64,000 nucleotides of DNA from JBFONV01 sp040779335 (GCA_040779335.1 JBFONV010000001.1:434001-498000), one strand, 5' to 3'; counted from the stretch's first letter, positions 33,243 through 43,743 are shown. The notes: generated by a model from the sequence alone, not told the origin. Numbers and translations are program-made.

Positions 33243-35816
33243 TTAGAACTTATAAGTTGCCTTTAAGTAGTAAAAACCACCATTAAAGCCAAAGGGTGAC
33301 GTTTCATAATATTTACCGCCCCAGCTGTTATTTGGCGCGCCCGTTTGTTTTTCAAAATCAAGCTCGCTTGGGTATACGTCAAATATATTCTGGGCGCCAA
33401 TACTGACACTAAGCGCTTCGGTTGCATGATAAGTCACTTCAACGTCAACCGTTACTTCGGCATCTGCATTGATTTCAGTCCCAGGTTCATCTGGAGTACC
33501 TATCCAATCGACATGTACGCCTTGATATTCACCATAATAGTTGACTCGCGTAAACATGTTGATGTCTTCCCAACTTTGTGCCCAAGTGAAGGTGGCACGA
33601 TGATTAGGTAGATCATTTTCCAAACGAGACACTTTACCTTCACCCGTTATTGCGGTGTATTTATCAACGGTAGTTTCATTCCAGTTGTAAGCAAGGCTAA
33701 ATACCGTGCTACCGTTCAGTAAATCAGTAGAATAATTCCCGACAAAATCAACACCTTCAGTCGTTGTATCAAAATCATTGGTGAAGAAACTTACTTGTTG
33801 AATAGAGTCTACGTTTGGCACTCCGTCAGCTTTTAACTTTGCTTTATCTTCGTCTGATAAATTATATTTAGTCGATTGAGAAATACGATCTGTTACTTCA
33901 ATTTTGTAGTAATCTAGGGTGAAATGAAATCCTTCAATTTCCCAAACAGCACCAAAGGCGATGCTGTTAGATTCTTCAGGGGTTAGTTCTTTTGCTCCCA
34001 ATTGGATAGCAACAGGATTAGATGCTGGTAGTAAAGCTGAATCTACTAATACGCCGCCCTCTAGCGAGGTTTGTACATTAGAGTAGTTAGCTTGACCAAC
34101 CGTTGGAGCACGGAATCCTGAACTTACCGACCCACGTAGTGAAAAATCATCAGTGACATTATACTGCGCGGTTATTTTATAGTTAGTGGTATCGCCGAAG
34201 GTACTGTAGTCTTCGTAACGCAATGCGTAACCCATTAAAAAGTTTTCAGTATACTGTGCTTCAACATCGAGATAGAAAGCATAGTTTTGACGAGAAAACG
34301 ATCCAGCCGCCGAAGGTTTAAAACCAGGGAAACCATTTGAACCGATGCCAAAGCCTTGCTCGGTATAGGGGCCTGCTGTATATGAATCAACATCACCGGC
34401 GATAACATCAAATGTTTCTTGGTGGTATTCATAACCACCCGCAATGACTAACGGGGCATCAATACCCACTTCGAGTTCTTTCACTAAATCAGCGTTGAAG
34501 AATTTTTCTAATTGAATATGACTCCCAGGGTGAAAATCACGTGGAGTGTCTGGTCCCAAAGAGGCGTTTAAGGTATCAAAGATGACGTAGCTTGATGCGT
34601 TTCGTCCGACAGAACCACTGATATCATACGATAATGTATCGTCAATCTCGCCACGGGTTCCCATTGTTAATGATGTATCGACAATATTACCACCAAAGTT
34701 AGGGGTAAAACCGCCCGGTAACATTTCATTAAAGGCAAAGCAGTTTTGTCCTACAGCTGTGTTTGGATCGGCTATCAGGCCATAATCTGCTTGTCCTAAT
34801 ACATTGCCCGTTGTGATATTAACCGTTGGACATTCAATACCGTTATCCAATCCATCCAAATCAGCAACAAGTAATGTCTCGCCACCATCATTTGAATAAA
34901 CCCCGCCACGGCTATGAGGATTACGGAAGTAGAAACCACCACGAACATCGCGCTCTGAATAGTTACCAAACATATAGGCATCGCGATTATTTCCTAAATC
35001 TAAACCAAAGTTGGCAAAAATAGTGATATCGTCATTAATTTCTGGAGAGCCCCAAATTTGTGCTAAATCAGAAACACTTGCGTTACCTGCATCAATCAAA
35101 CCTTGTGCGTCTGGACGTTGAGCACTTCGACTGGTGGCATCAGCGTTTTTATATTGAAAACTAAGGTTGGCAAAGCCATCTTCAGTTAACGCCATACCAA
35201 TATTGCCATTAACTTCAGTAGTGTCACCATCACCTTCATAATATGAACCATGTCGCACGGTTAACGAGCCACCTTCAGCATCGTCTTTTAAAACAAAGTT
35301 CATTACACCAGCAATGGCATCTGAGCCATATTGTGCTGCAGCGCCATCACGTAATACTTCGACTTGCTTTAGCGCAGCACTTGGAATAACAGAAATATCG
35401 GGACCTTGTGCACCATCATTAATACCACCACCAAGTAGAGCGATGACAGACGCGCGGTGACGGCGTTTACCGTTGACAAGTATTAACGTACTGTCTGAAG
35501 AAAGACCACGAAGGTTGGCAGGTTTAACTAAGCTAGCAGCATCTGATATAGGGTTAGTTTGTACGTTAAATGATGGTACTGTACCTTTAATTAACTCTAA
35601 CATATCGGTATTACCCGATTTGTCTAATTCTTCGGCGCCGATTAAATCAATAGGAACGGGGGAATCATCCACTGAACGTGGCGCACTGCGGGTGCCGACA
35701 ACAGCGATACGTTCAATTTTTTGCGCCCCATCTGCTTCCTCAGCGTATGAGGGGGCGGTTCCTAAAGCTATACCTACAGCTATAGCTAAGCTAGCTGTTT
35801 TAAATTTTGCAGACAT
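33243..35816 (-). CDS. TonB-dependent receptor (no STN domain)
   Basis: 857-residue outer-membrane receptor with signal peptide (about 1-25, ending SYAEE), TonB box region near IERIAVVGTR, plug domain with LILVNGKRRHRASVIAL and GAAAQYGSDAIAGVMNFVL, and a barrel ending KATYKF. Much of the plug and barrel aligns with the neighbouring receptor at 29935, which suggests an old tandem duplication. Here the STN signalling domain is missing. Ligand unknown; receptors with this plug pattern are common in marine Alteromonadales and are often tied to carbohydrates, peptides or siderophores. Confidence 0.9.
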   Translation of the reverse strand: MSAKFKTASLAIAVGIALGTAPSYAEEADGAQKIERIAVVGTRSAPRSVDDSPVPIDLIGAEELDKSGNTDMLELIKGTVPSFNVQTNPISDAASLVKPANLRGLSSDSTLILVNGKRRHRASVIALLGGGINDGAQGPDISVIPSAALKQVEVLRDGAAAQYGSDAIAGVMNFVLKDDAEGGSLTVRHGSYYEGDGDTTEVNGNIGMALTEDGFANLSFQYKNADATSRSAQRPDAQGLIDAGNASVSDLAQIWGSPEINDDITIFANFGLDLGNNRDAYMFGNYSERDVRGGFYFRNPHSRGGVYSNDGGETLLVADLDGLDNGIECPTVNITTGNVLGQADYGLIADPNTAVGQNCFAFNEMLPGGFTPNFGGNIVDTSLTMGTRGEIDDTLSYDISGSVGRNASSYVIFDTLNASLGPDTPRDFHPGSHIQLEKFFNADLVKELEVGIDAPLVIAGGYEYHQETFDVIAGDVDSYTAGPYTEQGFGIGSNGFPGFKPSAAGSFSRQNYAFYLDVEAQYTENFLMGYALRYEDYSTFGDTTNYKITAQYNVTDDFSLRGSVSSGFRAPTVGQANYSNVQTSLEGGVLVDSALLPASNPVAIQLGAKELTPEESNSIAFGAVWEIEGFHFTLDYYKIEVTDRISQSTKYNLSDEDKAKLKADGVPNVDSIQQVSFFTNDFDTTTEGVDFVGNYSTDLLNGSTVFSLAYNWNETTVDKYTAITGEGKVSRLENDLPNHRATFTWAQSWEDINMFTRVNYYGEYQGVHVDWIGTPDEPGTEINADAEVTVDVEVTYHATEALSVSIGAQNIFDVYPSELDFEKQTGAPNNSWGGKYYETSPFGFNGGFYYLKATYKF

Positions 35817-36162
35817 GTTATTTCCTTCACGATTTTTAATGGTTTTTTAGTTATTTAGGTCAGTTGCTATCTAATTAATTTTTTGCAACTTAGAGTAAAG
35901 AGTGACTGAGCGAATAAAACCGTAAAAAAATATTGATTTGTTATCATTTATTTTAGTGAAAGGTTGTGGATGGCTTTTAAACTAACATTAAATTTAGGGG
36001 CTTGGGTGACATAAATGTAAGTGATGGCAGAGGGGGGAGGTAATGGCTAACAGGTGCTCTATATTAGGCTTTATCATTAAAACTGCCATGATAAAGCCTA
36101 TAAAGGAATTGCAAATTGGAACGTTAAAAATTGATGCAGGCGAAGCGAGTACAACTAAGTCA
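35817..36162. other. Gap between fecR-like and receptor gene
   Basis: No gene. It has the promoter of the receptor and, near the fecR-like stop, a perfect 13-bp hairpin (36065-36100). Confidence 0.4.
36065..36100. terminator. Long perfect hairpin downstream of the fecR-like gene
   Basis: TAGGCTTTATCAT-TAAAACTGCC-ATGATAAAGCCTA is a perfect 13-bp stem. It lies 63 bp after the fecR-like stop (minus strand) without a following T-run, so it is a terminator candidate or mRNA end structure. Confidence 0.5.
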
Positions 36163-37200
36163 TCATATCTTTTTAGTCAGTAATATTTTATTGGCATCAA
36201 GGCGTTGAGATTTAATATTAAAAGAAAGCTCTAACGCTTCAATTAACGCTTCACTGTCTCCTAGATCAAAACGACCACTTATGCGTATATTATGTAAAGA
36301 AGGATCTTTTAGCACAATAGTTATATCAAAATAACGATTAATCTCAGTAATAACATCAAACAATTCTTCATTATCAAATATTAATTTTCCGTCAAGCCAT
36401 GAAAGCTCACGTGTTATATTCTCGGGGTTTATGTGCGTTAATTTGGGCGATTGATCACTGCCTACTAACACTTTTTCTCCTTTGGTAATATAAACGTCAT
36501 CTTTTTGAATGGCGGCACTGTTAAGTTCTTTAATATCTGCCAACTTAGTATTAAGAGCCACTTTTGACATTTTAACTTTACCGTCGGTTACCGTAACCTG
36601 AATATTTTCGGCGTCTAAATGAATAACAAATTTTGTGCCTATTGCTTGTACTAAACGATCGCCAGCGTAGACAATAAATGGACGATTAGCATCATGGGCA
36701 ACCTCAAATAACGCCTCACCTTTTACTAACTTAATGATTCGTTTATCATCCGAAAATTCAGCTTCAATCCGGCTGTTGGTATTTAAGTGTACAATAGAAC
36801 CGTCATCAAATGTTGTATCCATTTGCTGTCCAATTAAGGTGGCGTATACGCTTTTTTGAACGCTTTCAGTGGGTGAAAACCAAAGCAGCACAGCGAGAAA
36901 ACTTATCGTTGCAGCCAACATAACAGGTTTGAAAACTGGTTTTAAGACTGGCCATAATGTGACATTGTTTGACGGATGCTTATCATCAATAATATTGAGT
37001 ACTTCATCCATATCATCCCAGATATCGGCCATCGCTTTTAATGCAGCGGGATGTCTTTTATCTGCAGACAACCAGATTTTCAGCTCTTTTCTCGATGCAT
37101 CCGATAAGTTGCCATTGTCGAGTCTGACCAACCAGAGAGATGCTTCGTCATCAATCGTATTTGTCGTATGAAGTGGAATTACTTTGTTATCTGTGTTCAT
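36163..37200 (-). CDS. FecR-type anti-sigma factor / sigma regulator
   Basis: 345 residues. The N-terminal cytoplasmic part (about 10-60, SLWLVRLDNGNLSDASRKEL, HPAALKAM) is the DUF4880 type that binds the sigma factor. One membrane helix (about 92-109, VMLAATISFLAVLLWF) is followed by the periplasmic FecR domain (about 125-220, IGQQMDTTFDDGS, EALFEVAHDANRPFIVYAG). The C-terminal part (WLDGKLIFDNEELFDVITEINRYF) is the STN-like end that contacts the receptor. It overlaps the sigma gene by four bases (ATGA), so the two are translationally coupled. Confidence 0.9.
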   Translation of the reverse strand: MNTDNKVIPLHTTNTIDDEASLWLVRLDNGNLSDASRKELKIWLSADKRHPAALKAMADIWDDMDEVLNIIDDKHPSNNVTLWPVLKPVFKPVMLAATISFLAVLLWFSPTESVQKSVYATLIGQQMDTTFDDGSIVHLNTNSRIEAEFSDDKRIIKLVKGEALFEVAHDANRPFIVYAGDRLVQAIGTKFVIHLDAENIQVTVTDGKVKMSKVALNTKLADIKELNSAAIQKDDVYITKGEKVLVGSDQSPKLTHINPENITRELSWLDGKLIFDNEELFDVITEINRYFDITIVLKDPSLHNIRISGRFDLGDSEALIEALELSFNIKSQRLDANKILLTKKI

Positions 37201-37772
37201 TTTGTACGCTCTTCACTTGATTGATTTAGCTGTATCGGAAGTTCAAGTTCATTAACTTCATATCCTTGAGCATAGAGTGATTGTTTGCATTGCTTTAAGC
37301 CGGTAGCTATATATTTTTCAACGGAACTTACTGATACATCCATTTTTTTGGCGATTTCCTTATGGCTTAAGCAATACAGCTTTCTTAACAGAATGGCGCG
37401 ACGATTTTTTTCTGGTAGTGAACTCAATACTTTACTAAAACGTTCAAATTTAAGCCTTTGGTGCAGCTCTTTTTCAACGGTATCATCAACGTCATTTTCT
37501 AATAAGGCTTCATCTAATTCTGTATGTATTTTCTTTGATTGTTGCATTAACTTTTTAAGCACTAAATTTCTTGAAACAACAAATAAGTAGCCTTTGGGGG
37601 ATTTAATTTGCTGCTGAGCATCAGAGTGTAAAACTCTTATAAAAGTTTCTTGCAAAATATCATCAACATCTTGTTGCTCTACGCTCATCTTCATAATAGA
37701 ACGCACTAAACCATCTCGGCATGATTGAAATGCTTTTAGTATTCTATTGTTCGACTGCTTGGTTGTTGGCAT
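37197..37772 (-). CDS. ECF sigma factor, FecI type
   Basis: 191 residues with the ECF sigma regions: region 2 (about 15-85, DVDDILQETFIRVL) binding the -10 element and core polymerase, and region 4 (about 120-170, LPEKNRRAILLRKLYCLSHKEIAKKMDVS) with the helix-turn-helix for the -35. Together with the overlapping FecR-type gene it forms a cell-surface signalling pair. The likely inputs are the two TonB receptors downstream on the same strand, of which only the distal one has an STN domain. Confidence 0.92.
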   Translation of the reverse strand: MPTTKQSNNRILKAFQSCRDGLVRSIMKMSVEQQDVDDILQETFIRVLHSDAQQQIKSPKGYLFVVSRNLVLKKLMQQSKKIHTELDEALLENDVDDTVEKELHQRLKFERFSKVLSSLPEKNRRAILLRKLYCLSHKEIAKKMDVSVSSVEKYIATGLKQCKQSLYAQGYEVNELELPIQLNQSSEERTK

Positions 37773-38237
37773 TTAATGCTTCCAATAATATGCGGTTCTC
37801 TTAAAGAGTATGTTGGCGGCTTAATCCATAAATATACTACAAATTTTTTTTAATGTTCACAGATGCGTACAGTTAGAGCAAGCCAGAATAAGGTCGAGAA
37901 GTGACTTGCTAAGTTATAACTTGATATAGTGCCCCTGTGTTATTCCCTTAGGTCTAAGTATGCACATCTAAGAGAAGAATGTCGTGGGTGAACTTCAGGG
38001 GAATGCAATATCTGCTTTAAATTGTAAATTTTTCATCGGCAGCAATAGTAAAGAATGTATAATGTATCCACTATTTGCTTTACCTCAAATATATTAAGCG
38101 ATATAAGGTAACATTTTAGTGCAGTGACAAAGCACTGAGTCTGAATTTTGTCAAAAATAGTTATGGATTCATTAATAACGTCACTCTTTAACCGTATCGA
38201 TGATTAAATTTACTAGCACAATCTAAAAAATATAACG
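37773..38237. other. Divergent promoter region fecI-like / putP
   Basis: 465 bp without a gene. A TATAAT at about 38057 lies about 180 bp upstream of putP and may be a -10 element, with a poor -35. I see no repeats or RNA. Confidence 0.3.
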
Positions 38238-39737
38238 GTGGAAATTATTTTGGAATTTGAAACTCTTTTTTCTTTAAGTCTTTATTTTGCTGCCATGCTG
38301 GGTATAGGTTTGTATGCGTATCGTAAATCGACCAGTGATGTTTCCGGTTATATGCTCGGTGGTAGAAGCTTAAGTCCAAGTGTGGCCGCACTTTCTGCGG
38401 GAGCATCTGACATGAGCGGTTGGATGTTAATGGGTTTACCTGGTGCTATGTATATTTCAGGGGTAAGTAGTCTGTGGATTGCATTTGGCTTAGTTATCGG
38501 TGCATTTTTAAATTATCTTATTGTTGCGCCTCGCCTAAGAACTTATACCGAAGTGGCCAATGACTCGATCACCTTACCTGATTTTTTTGAAAATCGCTTT
38601 AATGATAAATCTCGCCTGTTAAGGGTAGTTTCTTCGTTAGTGATCGTGGTGTTTTTCACGCTTTACACTTCAAGTGGTATTGTTGCTGGCGGCAAGTTAT
38701 TTGAAAGCTCATTTGGGTTAAATTATGAAGTAGGCTTATATGTTACTGCGGGTGTGGTGGTGGCCTACACACTATTTGGTGGCTTTTTAGCGGTGAGTTT
38801 AACTGACTTTGTTCAGGGCTGTATTATGTTTATGGCTTTGGTGTTAGTGCCGATAGTTGCTATTCATGAAGTGGGTGGCTTATCTGAAATGCAATCGAGC
38901 GTTAATAATATAGATCCTGCTTTGTTAGATATTTTTAGTGGTGTCAGTTTTATTGGCATACTTTCAGCGATGGCGTGGGGGCTAGGTTATTTTGGTCAGC
39001 CTCATATCATTGTTCGTTTTATGGCTATACGCAGTGTTAAAGACATGCCTACTGCTCGTCGTATTGGCATGAGTTGGATGATAGTGTCTATTATTGGCGC
39101 TATGGCAACAGGCTTTGCTGGCATTGCTTTTGTTTTGAAAACAGAAATCCAACTTGACGATGCAGAAACTATTTTCATTATATTATCTCAAATTTTATTT
39201 AATCCTCTCATTGCTGGCTTTTTACTGGCGGCAATATTAGCAGCTATTATGAGTACGATATCTTCTCAACTTTTGGTGACCTCAAGCTCATTAACCGAAG
39301 ACTTCTATAAAACATTTTTGCATCGAGATGCTAGCGACAAACAGCAAGTGTTGGTAGGACGAATATCGGTATTTTTAGTGGCCTTGGTTGCAATCTACTT
39401 AGCGTACGATCGAAATTCATCTATTTTATCATTAGTAAGTAACGCTTGGGCCGGTTTTGGTGCTGCTTTTGGTCCAGTGGTGATCGGGAGTTTATATTGG
39501 AAAAAAATGACGAGAAATGGTGCCTTAGCCGGTATGGTCACCGGCGCTATAACGGTATTGTTTTGGATTTATGCCCCTATCACTATTGATGGTCAATCAC
39601 TCAGTTCTGTGATGTATGAAATAGTGCCAGGTTTTATTTTATGCTCTTTAGTTATCTATGTGGTCAGTAATTTGTCACCACAAGAGGATGCTATGGTTTT
39701 AATCAAACATGATGAAATGTTATCGCATCATGTTTAA
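38238..39737 (+). CDS. putP: Sodium/proline symporter PutP
   Basis: Sodium:solute symporter of 499 residues with about 13 membrane segments, which imports proline with Na+. It matches PutP closely at the N-terminus (GYMLGGRSLSPSVAALSAGASDMSGW, quoted in part: LSAGASDMSGWMLMGLPGA), which holds Na+ and proline ligands. The start is GTG at 38238 or TTG at 38250. GGTGGA at 38237 is well placed for the TTG, so the protein may be four residues shorter. It lies 156 bp before putA on the same strand, with a hairpin between them. Confidence 0.93.
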   Translation: MEIILEFETLFSLSLYFAAMLGIGLYAYRKSTSDVSGYMLGGRSLSPSVAALSAGASDMSGWMLMGLPGAMYISGVSSLWIAFGLVIGAFLNYLIVAPRLRTYTEVANDSITLPDFFENRFNDKSRLLRVVSSLVIVVFFTLYTSSGIVAGGKLFESSFGLNYEVGLYVTAGVVVAYTLFGGFLAVSLTDFVQGCIMFMALVLVPIVAIHEVGGLSEMQSSVNNIDPALLDIFSGVSFIGILSAMAWGLGYFGQPHIIVRFMAIRSVKDMPTARRIGMSWMIVSIIGAMATGFAGIAFVLKTEIQLDDAETIFIILSQILFNPLIAGFLLAAILAAIMSTISSQLLVTSSSLTEDFYKTFLHRDASDKQQVLVGRISVFLVALVAIYLAYDRNSSILSLVSNAWAGFGAAFGPVVIGSLYWKKMTRNGALAGMVTGAITVLFWIYAPITIDGQSLSSVMYEIVPGFILCSLVIYVVSNLSPQEDAMVLIKHDEMLSHHV

Positions 39738-39772
39738 ACATATGAATTTCTGACTGCATGTTGGAATGTTAA

Positions 39773-39796
39773 GCAGTGTCTGGAAACAGACACTGC
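39773..39796 (+). repeat. Perfect GAAA-tetraloop hairpin between putP and putA
   Basis: GCAGTGTCTG-GAAA-CAGACACTGC is a 10-bp perfect stem with a GNRA tetraloop 36 bp after putP. There is no T-tract. It suits a transcript-stabilising or processing structure, or a partial terminator separating transport from catabolism. Confidence 0.55.
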
Positions 39797-39893
39797 ACGG
39801 CACATTACATTCCAGCGTTGCAGTAGAATACATACAATTGTCATTAGTTTAAGTCGTTGCAAAACGCAATTTTATATTTTTGAGGGCAAGTAA

Positions 39894-42800
39894 ATGCTTT
39901 TTAATGGTTCGTTTATCACTGACTGTCCAATTCGGCAGAAAATTCGAGAATTTTATCGCATTGATGAAAATATCGCCGTAGATCACATTTTACCTGTAGC
40001 TGAAGTTAATGTTAGTGCGCGAAGTAGGGCATGGGAAAGAGCTCGAAAAATGGTGTTGAAAATTCGTCAAGACCAAGAAGGTAACGGTGCCATAGATGCT
40101 TTGTTAAATGAATATTCATTGTCTAGTGAGGAAGGTGTGGTACTAATGTGCCTAGCCGAAGCATTACTGCGTGTTCCTGATAAAAAAACTCAGGATGCGT
40201 TAATTCGTGACAAAATTTCTCAAGGCCAATGGAGTAGTCATCTGGGAAGCAGTGATTCTCTATTCGTTAATGCCTCTTCGTGGGGTCTACTAATTACTGG
40301 CTCTATGGTTAATTATGCTGATAAACGTAAGCAAGATAGCATGGGGATACTTAAGAAAACCATCGGGCGTTTAGGTGAACCAGTTATCCGTAAATCAATG
40401 AACTTTGCCATGAAAATCATGGGCAAGCAGTTTGTTATGGGCGAAACCATCGAGGCAGCGACTGAGCGCGCCGCCACTAAAGAGCAGCATGGCTACGTAT
40501 ATTCCTATGATATGCTTGGTGAAGGTGCGCGAACCATGGATGATGCCGAGCGATATTTAAAATCTTATCAAGACGCTATCGAAACCATTGGTAAAATTGC
40601 TACAGCTTCAGGTAAAAACGATCCACGCAGAGTACCGGGAATTTCAGTCAAGCTTTCTGCCATTCATCCGCGTTATGAGTTTAGCCATAAAGAGCGGGTC
40701 ATGGCTGAAATTGTGCCAAAACTTAAAGCACTGTGTTTACAAGCAAAAAGCTATAACATTGGTTTAACGGTTGACGCAGAAGAGTCTGAGCGACTCGATA
40801 TTTCGCTTGATATTATTGAAGCGGTATTTAGTGACAACGACTTAGCTGACTGGAATGGTTTTGGTATCGCATTGCAATCATATCAAAAGCGGGCGCTTTG
40901 GGTAGTTGAATGGTTACGTGAGTTAACCGTACGTGTTAACCGTAAAATGATGGTGCGATTAGTTAAAGGAGCCTATTGGGATACTGAAATCAAAAATGCC
41001 CAAAAAGATGGTCACAACCATTTTCCGGTATTTACGCGTAAGTCCTCTACCGATGTTTCTTACCATGCCTGTGCGAATAAACTGTTAGATTATAGAGATA
41101 CTATCTACCCGCAGTTTGCCACGCATAATGCCTACACAGCGGCAACTATTGTTGAGCTTGCGGGCGACGATAAAGAAGGCTTTGAATTCCAGTGTCTACA
41201 CGGCATGGGGGACTCTTTGTACGATCAAATCGTTTCTGGTGAAAACATTCAATGTCGCATTTACGCGCCTGTTGGCCATCATGAAGATCTATTGGCTTAC
41301 TTGGTACGTCGCTTGTTAGAAAATGGCGCGAACTCGTCTTTTGTTAATGCCATTGTTGACGAGTCGCAACCAGTTGAGTCATTACTTGAAGATCCCGTTG
41401 AGAAAACCCAGCGTTTAAAAGATAAATACAATAACCAAATAATTAAACCGATCGCCTTATACCATGATAAAAATGGTGTAGGACGTGACAATTCTATTGG
41501 TTTAGATCTGACTGATATTGATCAAATAACCATGTTAAAAACGTCATTAGATAATTGGTTTACCAATCATTTAATCAGTGCAGATGAACTCCCAGAAAAT
41601 GCATTAGCAGTTAAAAACCCTGCCAACCACAGTGAAATTGTTGGCTACCATCAGCTTCATAATAAAGAACAAATGTTAGCCATGATTGAGACGGCTGAAA
41701 CAGCCTTTACTTCATGGTCACAGACGCCGGTTTCTGAACGTGCGGCATTATTGTATCGCGTAGCTGATATTCTTGAACGTCACATGGATGAACTTATCGC
41801 CATGTGTATTAAAGAAGCGGGTAAAATTGCCCAAGATGGTATCGACGAAGTACGAGAGGCTGTTGATTTTTGCCGCTATTATGCCGATCGCGCAATTGAA
41901 CTGGCAGAAGATGAACGGTTAGAACCTCGTGGCGTTATATTATGTATTAGCCCGTGGAACTTTCCATTAGCAATATTTTTAGGTCAAGTCGCGGCCGCGA
42001 TAGCGACAGGTAATACAGTGCTTGCTAAACCAGCGGAACAAACGGGTCTGATAGCGTTACATACTATCGAGCTAATGAAGTCGGTTGGCTTACCTGAAGG
42101 TGTTGTACAAGCAGTCATTGCTCGTGGTAGTGAAGTCGGCAGCGTTATTATTCCTGACAATCGCATTCAAACGGTAATGTTTACAGGTTCGACCGAAACA
42201 GGAACGAGAATTTCGCAAACCTTAGCAGAGCGGGGCGGTGACCAAGTGCCTTTGATTGCGGAAACGGGCGGTCAAAATTGCATGGTAGTTGATTCTACTG
42301 CATTACCAGAGCAAGTGGTTGACGATATTATATCTTCAGGTTTTCAATCTGCTGGACAACGCTGTTCTGCGCTGCGGGTGTTATTTTTACAAGAAGATAT
42401 TGCCGATGGCGTTATTACCATGCTCAAAGGGGCCTTGGCAGAATTGCATGTTGGCGATCCGGCCCAATTAAGCACTGATATTGGCCCAGTAATCGATCAA
42501 AAAGCATTGGACGCGCTCAATGCTCATAGCGATTATATGAAAACTAACGGTCAACTGCTTTACCAGTGCGCCATCTCAGATGAAGTATCTGATAACGAAC
42601 ATTTCTTTTTCGCGCCCCGTCTTTATGAGATTGAGGATATTAGTGTCTTGAAGAAGGAAGTATTTGGGCCTTGTGTACATATTGTGCGCTTTAATGGCAA
42701 TGACATTGAAAACGTCATAGATAAAATCAATAGCACGGGGTTTGGATTAACAATGGGGATCCACACCCGCATTAACCACCGAGCATTTGATTTAGCCAAG

Positions 42801-43718
42801 CTGTCACGAGCGGGAAATATCTATATCAACCGCAATATGATTGGCGCGATTGTTGGGGTGCAACCTTTTGGTGGTCGTGGCCTTTCTGGTACAGGACCAA
42901 AAGCGGGTGGGCCTAATTATTTAACGCGTTTAGTCAAAGAAAAAGCCACTCCAGATGCTGAGCAATTTAACGTATTACCCGCACAAGCAGAAGCATTAGA
43001 AGGCGATGATATAGCCGCAGCTGAAGCGCTAGTGTTTATGGAAAAAGCGAATGCAGCAGAAAAAGATTGGCGTTTAACTGAGCTAAATACGCGTATTTCT
43101 TATGTGCGTCAATTATTAGCAAAAATCGCTCATGTCGAGATTGTGGATGATTTAGCCGATGATTTAAATCGCACGTTAACAGCAGCACGCGCGCAATTAA
43201 TTAGCATTGAAAAACGTTTGAAAAAACCTACTATATTGCCGGGACCAACAGGTGAATCTAATATTCTTTATTTAGAAAACCGAGGCAATGTTATTTGTTT
43301 TGCTGATAAAGATGTGAGTTTTCACTTTTGGACGCTTTCGATTGTTACCGCGTTGGCAACTGGCAACACTGTTATCTCAGTGGCTTCTGATGTATTTTAC
43401 GATGAAGCTATCGCGTTTAGAGATAAATTCTTATCAACAGGCGCGGATAAAAATGTTTTTCAAGTGGCAAGATTACGTCATTTATCATCGATGTTAACTC
43501 ATCCTGCACTAGCTGGTGTTGTTGTTGATAGTCTGTGTGACAGAAAACATTATATCAGTGAGAAGCTGGCTGAACGTCAAGGTGCTATATTGCCGGTGAT
43601 CAGCTCAGAGTATTTTGATAATCTAATTCAGCGTTTATTGACTGAAAAAACCATCAGTATTGATACTACCGCCTCTGGTGGTAACACCTCATTGATGACT
43701 TTGGTCGAAGAAGAGTAG
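39894..43718 (+). CDS. putA: Bifunctional proline dehydrogenase / delta-1-pyrroline-5-carboxylate dehydrogenase PutA
   Basis: 1274 residues. The FAD proline dehydrogenase barrel (about 180-480) shows VDAEESERLD, RLVKGAYWDTEIK and FATHNAYTAA. The aldehyde dehydrogenase half (about 560-1020) has SPWNFPLAIFLGQVAAAIATG (quoted in part: PWNFPLAIFLGQ), FTGSTETG, ETGGQN and the catalytic Cys in GQRCSAL. A C-terminal ALDH-like domain (about 1080-1250) makes this a type B PutA, with a sealed channel for the intermediate. The N-terminus starts directly with the alpha domain and lacks the ribbon-helix-helix of E. coli PutA, so it is not expected to act as the put repressor. It ends before a strong terminator. 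Confidence 0.96.
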   Translation: MLFNGSFITDCPIRQKIREFYRIDENIAVDHILPVAEVNVSARSRAWERARKMVLKIRQDQEGNGAIDALLNEYSLSSEEGVVLMCLAEALLRVPDKKTQDALIRDKISQGQWSSHLGSSDSLFVNASSWGLLITGSMVNYADKRKQDSMGILKKTIGRLGEPVIRKSMNFAMKIMGKQFVMGETIEAATERAATKEQHGYVYSYDMLGEGARTMDDAERYLKSYQDAIETIGKIATASGKNDPRRVPGISVKLSAIHPRYEFSHKERVMAEIVPKLKALCLQAKSYNIGLTVDAEESERLDISLDIIEAVFSDNDLADWNGFGIALQSYQKRALWVVEWLRELTVRVNRKMMVRLVKGAYWDTEIKNAQKDGHNHFPVFTRKSSTDVSYHACANKLLDYRDTIYPQFATHNAYTAATIVELAGDDKEGFEFQCLHGMGDSLYDQIVSGENIQCRIYAPVGHHEDLLAYLVRRLLENGANSSFVNAIVDESQPVESLLEDPVEKTQRLKDKYNNQIIKPIALYHDKNGVGRDNSIGLDLTDIDQITMLKTSLDNWFTNHLISADELPENALAVKNPANHSEIVGYHQLHNKEQMLAMIETAETAFTSWSQTPVSERAALLYRVADILERHMDELIAMCIKEAGKIAQDGIDEVREAVDFCRYYADRAIELAEDERLEPRGVILCISPWNFPLAIFLGQVAAAIATGNTVLAKPAEQTGLIALHTIELMKSVGLPEGVVQAVIARGSEVGSVIIPDNRIQTVMFTGSTETGTRISQTLAERGGDQVPLIAETGGQNCMVVDSTALPEQVVDDIISSGFQSAGQRCSALRVLFLQEDIADGVITMLKGALAELHVGDPAQLSTDIGPVIDQKALDALNAHSDYMKTNGQLLYQCAISDEVSDNEHFFFAPRLYEIEDISVLKKEVFGPCVHIVRFNGNDIENVIDKINSTGFGLTMGIHTRINHRAFDLAKLSRAGNIYINRNMIGAIVGVQPFGGRGLSGTGPKAGGPNYLTRLVKEKATPDAEQFNVLPAQAEALEGDDIAAAEALVFMEKANAAEKDWRLTELNTRISYVRQLLAKIAHVEIVDDLADDLNRTLTAARAQLISIEKRLKKPTILPGPTGESNILYLENRGNVICFADKDVSFHFWTLSIVTALATGNTVISVASDVFYDEAIAFRDKFLSTGADKNVFQVARLRHLSSMLTHPALAGVVVDSLCDRKHYISEKLAERQGAILPVISSEYFDNLIQRLLTEKTISIDTTASGGNTSLMTLVEEE

Positions 43719-43743
43719 TTAGAACTAAACTCTTTATTAGATG

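Noticed and set aside
36869..37171. Long open frame antisense to the fecR-like gene
   Set aside because: It is a shadow of the real gene on the other strand, as are the other antisense frames in the window.
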